A stretch of DNA of 64,000 bases from Cycas panzhihuaensis (Eukaryota > Cycadophyta), in NCBI GenBank assembly GCA_023213395.1, contig CM041465.1:91333741-91397740 (forward strand). Reading direction: 5' to 3'. A program made the translations under genes and the position numbers. The notes under the pieces were generated by a model. The model ran no database searches. It had not been told where the DNA came from and saw only the letters and a list, made by a program, of their open reading frames with translations. Below are positions 11,427-23,900 of this stretch, one piece after another. The first letter of the stretch is position 1, and every line of letters begins with the position of its first letter.

Positions 11427-12240
11427 ATGGGAAAAACTCACACAGAGAAAATTTCAGAGTTGACTAACCACTTGTCTAACTTCAAAATAGAGGTCAATGA
11501 TAGACTCAAAGGCATGCCTACCAATCTGACCTGGACAACACTAAGCAAGAGATTATTAGTCATCTTCAGCAGTTATTGCCACCTCAATCCTAAAGCACAG
11601 GAACTTCTAACTCAACAAGCAACCAACCTCCACCTTTTCAAGGAAGCAATATAGGAGGGTCTCCACCAAGACAACCCTTTTTCCACCATAAAATCAATAT
11701 TCCTAACTTTGATTTAGATGTGAATAAAGAGTGCACTTGAAGCTAGATTAACAAGTTAGAATCCTACTTCACTCTTCACCCGATGTTAGAAGAGGACCAA
11801 CTCTTATATGCTTCCATCCACTTAGATAGTCGAGCTTACCATTGGTTTAACTAGTGGAAGAATATCCCTCTCACCAAACATGGTCCCACTTCACTAGCTA
11901 TTTCTTTAAATAATATGGATACACATGGAGTTAGTCTTTCTTCACACAACTCACTCGGCTTAAGTAGACATCAACTATAGAGGCTTAAATGGATGGATTT
12001 CAAGCCTTATATAATCGTGTGCCACAAATCCAAAACTTAGACAAACAAATTATGATTGACATTTATGTGGCGAGACACCAAGATCATATTCAAGTGAGAT
12101 TAAAGACAATGGCAATCTACTCCCTTAAGGAAGCTTTCAAGTGGGCCCGTGCAGTAGAAGCTAAATTTGTAGCCGACAAACCCTCAACTATTCATCAGGA
12201 TAACTCTTAGTCCTCATGCACTCGATAGTTAGACTTCCAG
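11427..12240 (+). pseudogene. Gypsy gag remnant
   Basis: Opens with MGKTHTEKISEL. Downstream in decayed frames are ESYFTLHPMLEEDQLLYASI and DSRAYHWF at about 11760-11850, which match the Ty3-type Retrotrans_gag domain. From 11989 another frame gives MDGFQALYNRVPQI and FKWARAVEAKFV, the end of the Gag core. At least one frameshift (between about 11960 and 11989) and several stops break it. No zinc knuckle is clearly readable. Confidence 0.75.
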
Positions 12241-15200
12241 TGACCTTGACCTTGATTTGATGATGCTTCTCATCCTTAAGCTAACTTCACATGTCCTCGG
12301 CCCCGACATGATGATTCCACCTGCCCATCTACTGATCACCAGAATGATGACACATATACCAAAAGAGTCTAAATTTCTCAAGCCAAAGCATAACACCATC
12401 TAGAGGCTGGCATTTTTATGCAGTGTGTAGAAAATTGGATTTCTGAACATGGTTGCTTTTGCAAAGTGTGGCGTATGGTTTTCTCCATCAACCCATCCCT
12501 CTCCCCTGATGATCCCTCTGACTCTGACTCTGACCATAAGGCTAATGATGAAACCCATGATGAACCTATACTAGAGCCCTGCCCTGAAGTATCTATATCT
12601 GCTGTCATCACCTTCGCCTGTCCTAAACCCCTAAGAGTTAGAGGCATGCTCCGTAAAACTCCAATATCTATCTTGATCAATGGTGTCATGTCACTTAACT
12701 TCATCAATATTTTGATAGCTAGACAACTCAACCTATATATTGTTCCAAAAACTAGCTTTGCATGTTCTCTACCAGGGTACTAGAAACTCCATTATGTAGG
12801 TGTTATTAAAAATCTCTAATTCCAAATTAGCTCATACCTTTTGGTATCATATTTCTATGCCTTGTCAATAGGAGGATCCGATGCTATCCTAGGGATTCAA
12901 TGGTTGCAAATACTGGGGGCCTATAGCACGAACAACTCACCTACAAATCTATTCATTACCTTCAAAGACCACATGGGTCTAAATCACAAAATTTTTGGAA
13001 TGCAATCCTCTCCTAACTAAGTGGTCTCTTCTGGATGTATGAAATGCTATCTTCAATCTCACTTAGGATATATAGTCCATCTCAATAATATTCAAATTGT
13101 ACCACAAATTCATCCACGCTTCCAGTATGTCATTACCCAATATGAACAAGTATTTGCCCCTCTGCCTGCCACTACCCCTCCCGACCGTGGTTTTTATCAT
13201 ACAGTTAACCTCCAAGCTAACCATAACCCTATCAGCCTTTGACCTTACCATAACTCATACTTCCAAAAGAATGAAATTGAGAAACTCACAAATGAGCTCC
13301 TTGACATAGGCATAATCCAACCAAAATCCCTTATGCAGCCCCAATTGTCTTAGTTAGGAAGAAGGATGGCTCCTTTCGCCTTTGCATTGACTATAGGGAA
13401 TTAAATAAGATTACCATTAAAAATCAGTTTCCCACCCCTCATATAGATGACATGTTGGACGAAATCCATGGTGCAACCATTTTTTCTAAGTTAGACCTCC
13501 AATCTGGGTACTACCAAATCCCAATTGCCCCACAAGATTGCCACAAGACAACATTTCACACACATCTTGGCCATTTTTAGTTTCGTGCAATGCCCTTTGG
13601 CATTTGCACTACCCCGGTAACCTTCCAAGCTCTCATGAATAAAATCTTTGGTCCCTACCTTCAAAAGTTTGTCATAGTTTTCTTCAATGACATTCTTATT
13701 TATAGTGCCTACTTGGATCACCATATCCAACACCTAGAAATTGTTCTCTAAATATTACAAAACCACCAACTCAATACAAAACTATCTAAGTGTGAGTTTG
13801 GGCAATCAAAACTCAATTATTTGGGTCACATCATATTATCAGAAGGGGTATGCATAGTCCCTGATAAAATATCAGTCATCACAATGTGGCCTACACCTAC
13901 CACTCTTACCCAACTACGAGCATTCCTTGGGCTCACTGGTTTTTATCGATGCTTTATATGTAATTATGCTACTCTTATAGCCCCATTAACCAACCTCCTT
14001 TACAAAGAGGCTTTCCAATGGTCTCAAGAAGTGGATGCTACCTTCTCTCACCTCAAGGTCGTAATGACCTCCACTCTAGTCCTCATTACTCCTGATTTCA
14101 ATCAACCCTTCTAACTTGAATACAATGCTTCAGGGTTTGGTTTAGGTGCAGTCCTAATACAAGACTCTCATCCCATTGTATTTGAAAGACAAAAATTAAA
14201 AGATCACGAGCTTCGTCTCTCTACATATCAGAAAGAGATGAAGGCTATTCTCCATGCTATTAATAAATGGAGGCAATACCTCTTAGGCTCTAAGTTCACT
14301 ATTATCACGGATCATCATAGCCTCCATAATTTATTGACTCAGCCAGTCTTGTCTGAAGAACAAGCTAAGTGGGTTCACCGATTACAAGTCTTTGACTTCT
14401 GAATAGCTTATAAAAAGGCAAGGACAATACAACGGAAGATGCTCTTTCACATCTTTACCCTGATAATAATGTTCCTAACCCAAGCCTCCATGCTATCAAC
14501 AATCCCTAACTACTTTAGCTTGATGAACTATACATTAAAAATCAAGCCCAACCAGACTATCCTAATTGGAGGAAAAAAGTCCTCACCCATAAAGGTTGGT
14601 CAACCTTTAACAATCACCTCCTCTACCACAATCATATCTTTGTCCATCTCTCCTCTTCATTCATCCCTAAAATCCTAACATAATACCACTCATCCCCCCT
14701 CGGCGGCCACTCTGGCTTTGATAAGACTCATCGAAAGATTCACGCAGATTTCTTCTAGCCCCATATGAAGACCACCATATTCACCTTTATATTAGAATGC
14801 GACACCTGTCAATGAAATAAAGTAGAGACCAAACCTCTTCCTAGCCTTCTCTAACCATTAAATATTCCTCAAGGAAAGTGGTAAGATATTACCATGGACT
14901 TCATCACAGGCCTACCTCCATCTATCAGGTTTGACTCCATTTGGATAGTCATTAATCGATTAACCAAGTACTTGCACTTTCTTTTAGTACACACCTCATA
15001 TTCATCCTTCTGTCTCACTGACTTGTATGTCTAATTTATATTTGGCCTCCATGGCTTCCCATCATCTATTGTTTGCGATCGAGACCCTAAGTTTACTAGC
15101 TCCTTTTGGCAAGAACTCTTTAAGGTTGTTGGAACCTCATTTAACATGAGTTCTGCCTACTACCCATAAACAAATGGCCAATCCAAGGTTCTAAACAAAA

Positions 15201-15920
15201 CTTTAGAAACTTATCTACGTTGCTTTGCCTTAGAACACCAAGCTAAGTGGACCTCATGGCTTGCCTTGGCCGAGTATTGGTATAACTCTTCCCATCATTC
15301 TGACATTGGCATGTCCCCTTTTTTAGCTCTTTATGGCTACCACCCACCTTCCCACCATACCCTAGCAATAAACTTTTGAATAGCTTCTATGTAACAAAAG
15401 TTTCAAGAAATGGATCAAATCTTGCATGCCCTTCGACAGAATTTAGCCATTGCCAGAAATCGAATGAAGCAACTCGCGGACCGCCATCAATCTGATCGAT
15501 CCTTTGATATTGGAGATCTAGTATACCTTCACCTCCAACCCTCTAAGAAACAATCCCTTAAGTCACATCAAGAGCATAAACTAAGCCCCTACTAATATGG
15601 CCCTTATAAGATCCTGCACAAAATCGGTGAAGTTGCTTACGCCCTTGGACTCCCTCCAAATACTAATATCCATAATGTTTTCCATGTGTCCTACCTAAAA
15701 AAAATACCTTGACGCTAAAGTTACACCCCACACAACCTTACCCATCCTCTCTGAAGAGCAAACTCTCATAATTCCTCCTAATAAAATCCTCGCTAGCAGC
15801 TAGTGCCACCTCCAGAATTGCACTATTTTTTAACACTTGGTATAATGGGTTGGCTGTGATACAAATGAAGCTATATGGGAATTCGACGAGTTCATCCAGC
15901 ATCATCCTCATCTCCAATGA
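12241..15920 (+). pseudogene. Gypsy pol remnant with chromodomain-like tail
   Basis: Domains in order: a retroviral-type protease region (ISILINGVMSLNFI, about 12663, where DSGAS would be expected); reverse transcriptase (VRKKDGSFRLCIDYRELNK about 13353, FSKLDLQSGYYQI about 13483); the catalytic motif FFND at 13680-13691, where FxDD is expected; an RNase H region (TDHHSLHNLL about 14306); integrase (H2C2-like zinc region about 14690-14810, MDFITGLPPS about 14895, CDRDPKFTSSFW about 15075, TNGQS about 15171). A chromodomain-like stretch ends it at about 15774-15920 (HLV, WVG, EAIWE motifs). Stops and frameshifts occur throughout. A chromodomain would direct integration to marked chromatin. Confidence 0.85.
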
Positions 15921-15939
15921 TGCGAGGATTCAGTGTCTC

Positions 15940-15952
15940 AAAATGAGGGACC
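15940..15952 (+). other. Polypurine tract of the Gypsy element
   Basis: The purine-rich run aaatgaggga followed by cc immediately precedes the 3' LTR, the expected site of plus-strand priming. Confidence 0.65.
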
Positions 15953-16297
15953 TGTTACATAACCTCACCTTTCCCTAGCATTAGCGAGCGAGAGCCACCA
16001 ACGAGTAAGGACTAAGGTGTTATTAAGATGTGTGTATGGACTGCTAAGTCATCCAATAAGATGTAAGGCTAATAGGGCCACCAATAGAGTCATAAGGAGG
16101 AAGTCCCTTACTTGTGTATTTAAAGGGTTAAATCACTTGTAATGTCATTGAGTATTATATCTTGAAAGAGAAAGTACTTCGGTACTCATTTTAGTGATTT
16201 ACTATCTGTGATCTACTTATGCACTTGCGTTATTTTGGCTTCAATTTTTACTAATTTTCACAGCTACAAGTCCATATTTCTGAGAAGGAATAGTCCA
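15953..16297 (+). repeat. 3' LTR of the Gypsy chromovirus
   Basis: 345 bp, begins tgttacataa and ends tagtcca. It aligns end to end with the LTR at 9978, with about 35-40 differences counted by eye, mostly transitions. Confidence 0.92.
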
Positions 16298-16302
16298 AAA
16301 TA

Positions 16303-18545
16303 CAAGCCCCCATTTTTCACTACTTCAAAATCTTTAGATTTACACGCTATGCCCATATTCTAGATGTAGATCGAAATAAAATCTAGCTAAGGGCACTTAA
16401 AGGCATCTTTATTAGATATCCTATGGATAAGAAAAATGTATAAGGTCTTTATACCTTTATAATGAAAAATCATCATTACCAAAGATATTATTTTTGTAGA
16501 GACAAAGGATCAATTGCTAAACTAGACTCCAAAATACCCTCACGCAATTACAATGATGTTATCAAGTATGATATTTAGATTCTAAACTTTGCAGAGGGGG
16601 GTATACATAAATTACTCCAAATATTAGAAGCTAATGATAAAGCCTTAGAGGATATAAGTTATGACTCTGAACTAATGAGTGCACATCCAGTACTATCATT
16701 TGAAGATAGCAGAGTTGACAAAGGTAAAGCTATTATAGAAGAATTATCCTCTCCACCTTTAGTTGACAAAGGTGAAACAAAGGTAAAAGGACCATCTTCC
16801 CCAGGCATGACAACATCCTCCTTACAAAATGATCATTTTAATGAACAAGATAAGAACTGAGAAGTTGAGGAAATAAGGACCTCATTCCCAACTTGAGGAT
16901 CTTATGAAACCTACCAACTCAACAAGGATATATAACTAGATGGGGTGGGTGGTAAAATTGGCACTCGAAGTACCCATAAAGCAAGGATGTAGAAATCTTT
17001 ATATACTAAGCTTAAACTGATAGAATTGCACTTTACTCTTAATGAAGAGCCCTTCTTATACCAGGAATCTATGAAATATATAGTTTAGAGAAATGTAATA
17101 AATAAAAAATACTAATCTCTCATAAAAAATAGTATATGGGATCTCATTGATCTACCACTTGGCAAAAAAAAATTTATAAATAAATGGATGTTAAAAAATC
17201 AATACAGATCAAATGATACTCTTAAAAAATACAAGGTGAGATTGGTAGCTAAAGGATTCACATAAAGAAAAGGCATTGACTACACTGAAGTCTTTACACC
17301 TATAACCAAGTGGCCTACAATTAGAACTTTTATGGCCTTGGCTACTCAACAGGGTTAGAAAATCCACCAACTTGACATTAAGACTGCGTTTCTCAATGGG
17401 GATCTTGAAGAAGAAATTTATATTGCTCAACCATAAGGATACAAGATCAAAGGTTAAGACCATAAGGTTTGTAGACTCAGAAAGTCCTTGTATAGCCTTA
17501 AATAAGCTCCTTGTGCTTAGTTTACCAAATTGTGTGAAAGAATGAGGTAACTTGGATTTGAGGTTTATGACTACTAAGATATTGATGTAACATTGTTCAT
17601 CAAGCACCAAAAGGACAGTCACTTATCTCACAATCTTTGTGGATGACATGCTAGTAATGGGTAATAATGAACAAGTAATAAGCTAGCTAAAAAAGGTCCT
17701 TGGCAAAATGTTTGAATTATCTAACCTCAGATTAATGAAATATTACTAGGAAATTAAAGTAACATAAAAGAATAGAAAAATTTTTATCTCCCAAGAAAAA
17801 TACATCAATGATCTTCTAACTAAGTTTCAGTTAAAAGATGCTTGACTAGTGGCTTTACCTATGGACCTTAATACCAAACTCTCAGTTGATGGTGATACTA
17901 GGGAGGCAGATATAATACTCTACAAGAAACTTGTAGGTAGTCTCATCTACACTACTAATACAAGACCATATATTTTATACTTTATTGATATTATTTCATG
18001 ATTCATGATAAATCCTAAGTAGAATCACTAGTGGGTTATAGTTTAAGTGTTAAAATATGTAAAGATAACCAACAAATTTGGTCTGTTGTATGAACCTAAT
18101 AATGAATTTAAACTTTTTGTATACATAAACTTAGACTTTACAGGAGATAACGATATAAAAGGATCTATGTCTAGGTATATAACATTTCTTAGCACATCAC
18201 CAATACTATAGAGATCCAGATGGCAAAAGATGGTTACTGATTCAACTGTCGAAGCTGAATACATTAGTACTTCTAAGACTAGCAAGGAGGTGACATGGCT
18301 TAAAAAATTATTGGAAACATTGAATATCACCCAAACAAGTCCTGCTGGCCTTTGCGTGGATAATCAATTGGTAATCCACATAGAAAGAAATTCTATATTT
18401 CATGATTATACCAAATGCATAAGTATAAAAGTCCATAAGATTAGAGAACTAGTTCATGACAACATAATTCAATTGGAATAATGTCCCATAGCAGATCAAG
18501 TAATTGACATATGTACCAAACTGCTACAAAAGGTAAAGTTTGAAT
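16303..18545 (+). pseudogene. Copia element A, integrase end to RNase H (3' part)
   Basis: Continues the polyprotein interrupted at 9972. The integrase tail is readable (RALKGIFIRYPMDKK about 16395). Reverse transcriptase follows (IWDLIDLPLGKKKFINKW about 17140, KYKVRLVAKGFT, IHQLDIKTAFLNGDLEEE about 17365, FVDD at 17636-17647, a usual variant of YVDD). RNase H comes next (TDSTVEAEYIST about 18238, VDNQLVIHI about 18357, CTKLLQKVKFE near the end). Many TAG, TAA and TGA codons interrupt it, but the frame is often continuous for long stretches. Confidence 0.87.
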
Positions 18546-19812
18546 AGTTCCAAAGGTAGCTCAGCCTTAGGACTTCCATCTTTGACTGATTAAAGAAGAT
18601 GACAATAGGATCATCATACTCTATTATATTTATAAAAACCCCTTATGGGCATAAAGAATAAGAGTAAGTCTTTACTCTATCCTATTTGTGAAAACCCCAT
18701 ATGGGCACAAAAGGATAAGGGTTGTACTAGTTTTAAAAAATCAGAACTTATGAAAACCTAAAAGGGCATAAGGGATGACCAAATAGTATTTTGAGACTCA
18801 GTAGATCAAGCTACATATTTAATCCAGTTGGCTATTAGGCTACATCAAGAGCCACCTTAGTCATTTTGATTTATAAAATGGGCTATAGATTTTAGAAAGC
18901 ATGTTGATTTTTATTCTCCATGAGGGTTTTTCTACAAAAGTGTTGTTTATAAGTTTAATATAATAATGAGGCTCAAATAAAGTTCTTATAGAATAGATTC
19001 TCTCAAAATGGCCTTCCACCATTAATGGGGGGATTAAAAGAGGTTAATATATTGAGGTTATTTATGTAGATTAATTAAATGACCTTAGGATATATTGTTA
19101 GCATTAGTCTCTTAGTGAAATATATTTTATATACATTTAGATATAATTTCATGTTCATGTCATTAGGTAGGAAAATCCTAACCTTAATGTTTACTCTCAA
19201 TAATAAAAGGTGAAATCTCAAGAAGGGAGTCATTATTCATTCTCATCTCTAAGCTTTGCTCTCATATCTTATTTCATCTCTTTTTCATTCTTTATTACCA
19301 TTGTGTGCATGTGAGTAATTTATTCCCTAAATCCATCCTTCTTTCAAATATAACTTTGATTAATGTTATGTTCCTATCTAATATGTGATGAAAAAACTCC
19401 GTGCACCATGAAAATGAGAAACTCCAGAGTAGTAAAAGTCATAGAAGAGAAGATTATAACCAAATAACTAGTAGATACTAAAAGAAGAGGACCCAATAGG
19501 TGAGTGGAGGGGTAAATCTAAGAACTAAGAAATAATTAAACTAAAGATAGACTCTCAATCTTTTTAAAAGACTTCACAAACTTATAAGAAGATGGCTTCA
19601 AATCTAGTTCAATTATAAATAAAACACTAGTAAGGGGTGCTCAAAAAATTTTAGTAGTACTCCATTACATAAGAGACTCTCCTCCCCCCTCTAAAAATGC
19701 ATAGGAATTTATAGGAAAAAAGAGAGAGGAGGATAAAGAATAAAAATATGGTTTTTACCTATGGCTTTACTAACTTTTCTCAATCAAATCTTACATGGAG
19801 GAAGGTAAGATA
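18546..19812 (+). other. Copia A 3' region, possible purine tract and LTR
   Basis: No gene. Three imperfect copies of a unit of about 28 bases (gaaaaccccatatgggca type) lie at about 18634-18661, 18690-18720 and 18752-18778. A purine-rich run, atggggggat, at 19025-19034 could be the polypurine tract of Copia A, with the 3' LTR following to about 19390, but no matching 5' LTR is visible to confirm it. The rest up to the next LTR is unassigned. Confidence 0.35.
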
Positions 19813-20204
19813 TGAAGTAAAAATATATTGCAGGAGAACAGGGCAGAACATAGAATAGAATCACATAGCTCAATATTGTAATACATCAATGTAGCATAAA
19901 CTGAAAATCTATTGTAGTGAAGAGAGTTACAAATTTCTCAAATAAGGGCGGTGTCTAAAGACACCAAGGTTGCACACCCTTCAATATTTATAATTTGGGG
20001 GAGGAGGGAAACTCCTCAACCCCTGAATTTAAAATAATAATAAAATAATGTTAACTTAACTTAAATGAAACTAACTTAAATCAAAGTTAAACTTACCTTA
20101 ACTTACCTCAATATACTGAGCATCATATGTCTAAATTGAAGTTGATGAGGTGTACAATCCTAGTTAGAAAGATGGGAGTGGAGTGATGATGATTAACTTC
20201 AGCA
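19813..20204 (-). repeat. 3' LTR of the gag-only element
   Basis: 392 bp and aligned end to end with 24228-24633. On the minus strand it starts TGCTGAAGTTAATC. A TATA-like attataaatattg is present near 19980. Confidence 0.9.
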
Positions 20205-20218
20205 TTCTCCCCCTTAAT
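20205..20218 (-). other. Polypurine tract of the gag-only element
   Basis: Reads attaagggggagaa on the minus strand, immediately before the LTR start, as expected for plus-strand priming. Confidence 0.8.
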
Positions 20219-20436
20219 ATCATCATGAATACTTGTATCTTTTCCTTGAACTTATGGAACTGGTACTTAAAAAAAACTTTAAAATTTTGATCTTCATCAA
20301 TATGCTTCAACCTTCTTACAACATGTGTCTCTTTACCATGAAGTAATGTGAAAAAACTATAAGTAAATGATGCTTGATTTGAATGTAGATGAATAACTAT
20401 ATTTTTTACTTTGACAATTGTAACATTAAGAAAACT

Positions 20437-20961
20437 TTAAACTTGAACTTTATCTTTTGTAGTCTTTATACTCTGAACAACTGTCATATCATCAAGTTCA
20501 TTCTTTGTCATATCATCAGATTCATTCTTCGTCATGTCATATGATTCAATTTCATTCTCCCCCTCAAATGGAGGATCAAATCTTTGTGTAGCAAGTTGGC
20601 CCTGCATTTGATCTAAATCTTCATTAGTTTTGTCATTATGATCCACCTGTTCTGTCACATGTCTCATATGCTCATCAAAAATATCAGCAAATACATAGAG
20701 GGTATCTCCCCCATAAGTGGAAATCAATACATCCAAAACTGATTTAGAAGTTGTTAATTTAGAAACCTTTGAAAAAATATTATCATTCATAGTGCAAAAT
20801 AATAATCCTACTGCTTCATTATCCTTTCTAATATTTTCCTTAACACTAACATCATAGTCATCTTGCAAATATTTCCATAAATCATATGCAATAAAATAGT
20901 TTTTCATAACCTTGTGCCATTCTAAAAAATTTTGCCCATCAAATATAGGTAATTGTGCCAT
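20437..20961 (-). CDS. Truncated Copia-type Gag, 174 residues
   Basis: An intact ORF beginning MAQLPIFDGQNFLEWHKVMK, the standard N-terminus of plant Copia Gag (a DUF4219-like start), followed by a UBN2-like stretch (KDNEAVGLLFCTMNDNIFSK). It stops well short of a normal Gag of 300 or more residues and has no zinc knuckle. The C-terminal third is acidic and carries three near-identical octapeptides (YDMTKNES, DDMTKNEL, DDMTVVQS; coordinates about 20465-20545). Gag would coat RNA into particles; without a zinc knuckle its packaging ability is doubtful. It is close to the 3' LTR, which is an odd position. The open frame in an element of this LTR divergence is notable. Confidence 0.75.
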   Translation of the reverse strand: MAQLPIFDGQNFLEWHKVMKNYFIAYDLWKYLQDDYDVSVKENIRKDNEAVGLLFCTMNDNIFSKVSKLTTSKSVLDVLISTYGGDTLYVFADIFDEHMRHVTEQVDHNDKTNEDLDQMQGQLATQRFDPPFEGENEIESYDMTKNESDDMTKNELDDMTVVQSIKTTKDKVQV

Positions 20962-23900
20962 GTTATAAAAAAAAAACTTCAGAACATATAAAGTATGTTT
21001 TTATCAATTTAAAAAATAACTCAATAAATGAATAATATCTTATATGATGCCAAATATCCTCTTCAAAATAAATGTTATGCCTTTTGAAAATAAACGAACT
21101 AAATGCAATAAGAAAATAATGAATATAGAAGCAACTTTGAACTCATATACCAATATTCTTTTAACGATACAAATATGAAATAAGACCTTAACCTTTAGAT
21201 TTTCTGCAAATGAATAAATGCAAATTCTCAATACAATAAATCCTTAGCCTTGATGATAATATATAATGCTGAAAAAACTGAAATATATATATTTTTTACT
21301 TTAAAAGATAAGGAGTATGAAGAAACTTTTTAAAAGAAGAGTTAGATGACAACCTTAAGTTTGACAGCTTCAAAAATATATTAAATGATATCATAATTAT
21401 GTAAAACTTTACGAGTATGAAGATAAACAAAATATGAATCCAACGGAACTAACCGTTTTGAAAACGAGTTCCTATAAGTTAAGTTTTGATGATCTAAAGG
21501 AAACATGCCTTATTTTGAGGCCTAACAGGAGCCAGGGCTCAAAATTGTATAAAAATGCTAATAAAACTTTATAAAATACTGAGAAATGATTAAATATCAT
21601 TTAGAAGACTGCTCAATATACTTTTAGCTAAAAACTTTTGAGAAATATATATATGTGTGTGTAAAAAAATGGTAAGTTTAAAGCAATAAAGTACCTCTAT
21701 TTTGAGCAATTTGAAAATCAGTAAAAATGCGTTAAAATGTATAAAAAACTATATAAGATCGAAGAGAATTAAGTCAGCATCGTAACAAAACTAAATTTAG
21801 ATGTTAAATAAAAAAGTTATTACAGAAATAGTAAGAGGTACCTTTATGGTAAAATGTTAAGAAAAATGTTAAAAACCACTAAAATGCCATATTTGGTTAT
21901 TAAAATAGTGGTTAAAATGAATTCAAAAAAATAAAATAAAATATAGGTAATGAATTTTATTGAACGTAGATAACTGTAGAATAAATTTGGGTAGAAAATA
22001 ATTTCCCGGTAATAAAATACAATCAGTTCAAAAAGTGATTTTATAAAAAGTTTAAAAAATGCTGAAAAAATGACTGATTGACTTTAAATTGACTGAAACA
22101 GGGTCAAATCAGCACCAAATTTATCATATGACTAGTCAAAATTAATCTACAGAAAATTTTTGATCTAATGAAACTAGTTTTATCAGAAAGCGATGCTTCA
22201 GCGAGGAGTTATGGTAAAAAAAGTCAGTAACCCTATGTAGGATAAAAAATTTAAAAAAATACAAGGAAAAAAAAGATTTATAAAAGTGTTGGCCCCTTTA
22301 ATGATCCCTAATGGTCACATAGTGACTAAATGAGACAGGGGCCTAAGGCTCAAGAGGGTTTATGTTTTCAAAACTTTAATTTATAAACTTTGTAATATAA
22401 ATAAAAAACTTTTAATATTTCAAAATAAAATGAATTTTAAATGGTTGTGGGCCGCACGACTACGCAGAGCACACAGAGGGATAAAACAATGAAATAAATT
22501 GCTAAAAAATGATTTTGAAACTTCGAATCACTAATTTCATAGGGGGCGCACTTATCCACAACTCTAGATTGAGCATTCAATCATAGAAAAAATGAGAAAA
22601 CACATTGAAAGTATTGTAATACAAGTGAGGCGCGGCGGATAACAGACTAAATTTTGATGCTATGAAGCTAAAAATACTTCGAGAGATCTCAGATCTAAGA
22701 TGAGATAGACCCATAAAGGGGGGCGCTTGAGCAAAGAATTCGATTTTACAAAAAAATTCAAAAAGCATAAAAAAATAGTGAAAAACCTGAAAAACTGGGG
22801 TTTGAAGTGCTTTGGAGGTTGGATCTCCTTGTACAGGCCACCAAATTAGACAAGATTTTATAGGTAGTAGGGTGTCTTAGACGACCAAGTGCTAGTAAAA
22901 TTTTACAGCGATCTGTTACTTCTGCACTGAGAATGAGCTTGCAGATCGAATGGAGGCCAAACTGGAGTAACAATCGATCTGAATGATATATCTTGCTATC
23001 TGATCAACGAAATCACAAACCGTCTCTTTCACTAAATTGTTGGCTCAGCAAGGATCACAATAAGTGGTCACTTGCTTGGGTTTTGAGTGGTAGATATGTT
23101 GCATAAGTTTGCCAAGGCAAGGATCAAGTTGCCCAAAAAAATAGAAAAATAGAAAATGTGAAAACAAGAAATAATATGAAAATTTTTAAATAAATAAACT
23201 TTATAGAATGTAAAGTTTGAGATTTAAATATGAATAATCAAACCAATGTTTTATAGATGTGTTATAGCTACCCAAAATCTGAAGAAAATAGCGAAATAGA
23301 TAATAAGAGCTGTAATACAACTTCTTCAAGCGGCCTTTTATGCTGAATATACACCAAAAACCTGCAAATCTGAAAAAAAAAATACTTGAAAATATAGTCA
23401 AATATATGATAAAAATTACAGATATGAAATGAAATATAGTAGATCTAAAGTGAAAACCAGTAGATATGCAAAAATATTATGTAAATATTATAGATTTGAC
23501 CTAAGCATAGCAGATCTATAGCTAAAAATTACAGATCTGAACAAATATACCAGAAAAAGGGTGAAAATTTGCTGAAATAAATAGATCTATAGTAGATCTA
23601 AAAAAATATGTAACATATCTGAAAAAAAACTATGGCAGATCTGAAGTAAATGTTATAGATCTAAAATAACTATACTAGAAAATGTTGTAATACTTCCTGA
23701 AACAAGTAGATCTGAAGTAAAATATGCCAGATCTTAAAGAAAAAATAGTATGAAGCTTGCATGTAACTGATATTCTTTGTAGATTTGCGAGAAATATTAG
23801 ATAAGTAAACAAAAAATACTTGTAAACTATCAAATATATGATAAAACTATAGATCTGAAGAGAAATAACTCAAATATGAGAAAAAAACTTGAATATATAT

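Larger units (their letters stand above)
9978..16297 (+). mobile_element. Ty3/Gypsy chromovirus nested inside Copia A
   Basis: A complete LTR element of 6.32 kb. LTRs lie at 9978-10323 and 15953-16297, beginning TG and ending CA. A Met-tRNA primer site follows the first LTR and a purine tract precedes the second. Gag, protease, reverse transcriptase, RNase H and integrase remnants occur in Gypsy order, and a chromodomain-like tail precedes the 3' LTR. Flanking pentamers are taata (9973-9977) and aaata (16298-16302), a duplication with one mismatch. The interrupted integrase of Copia A continues directly across it. By eye the LTRs differ at about 10 percent of sites, so this is an old insertion. 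Confidence 0.9.
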
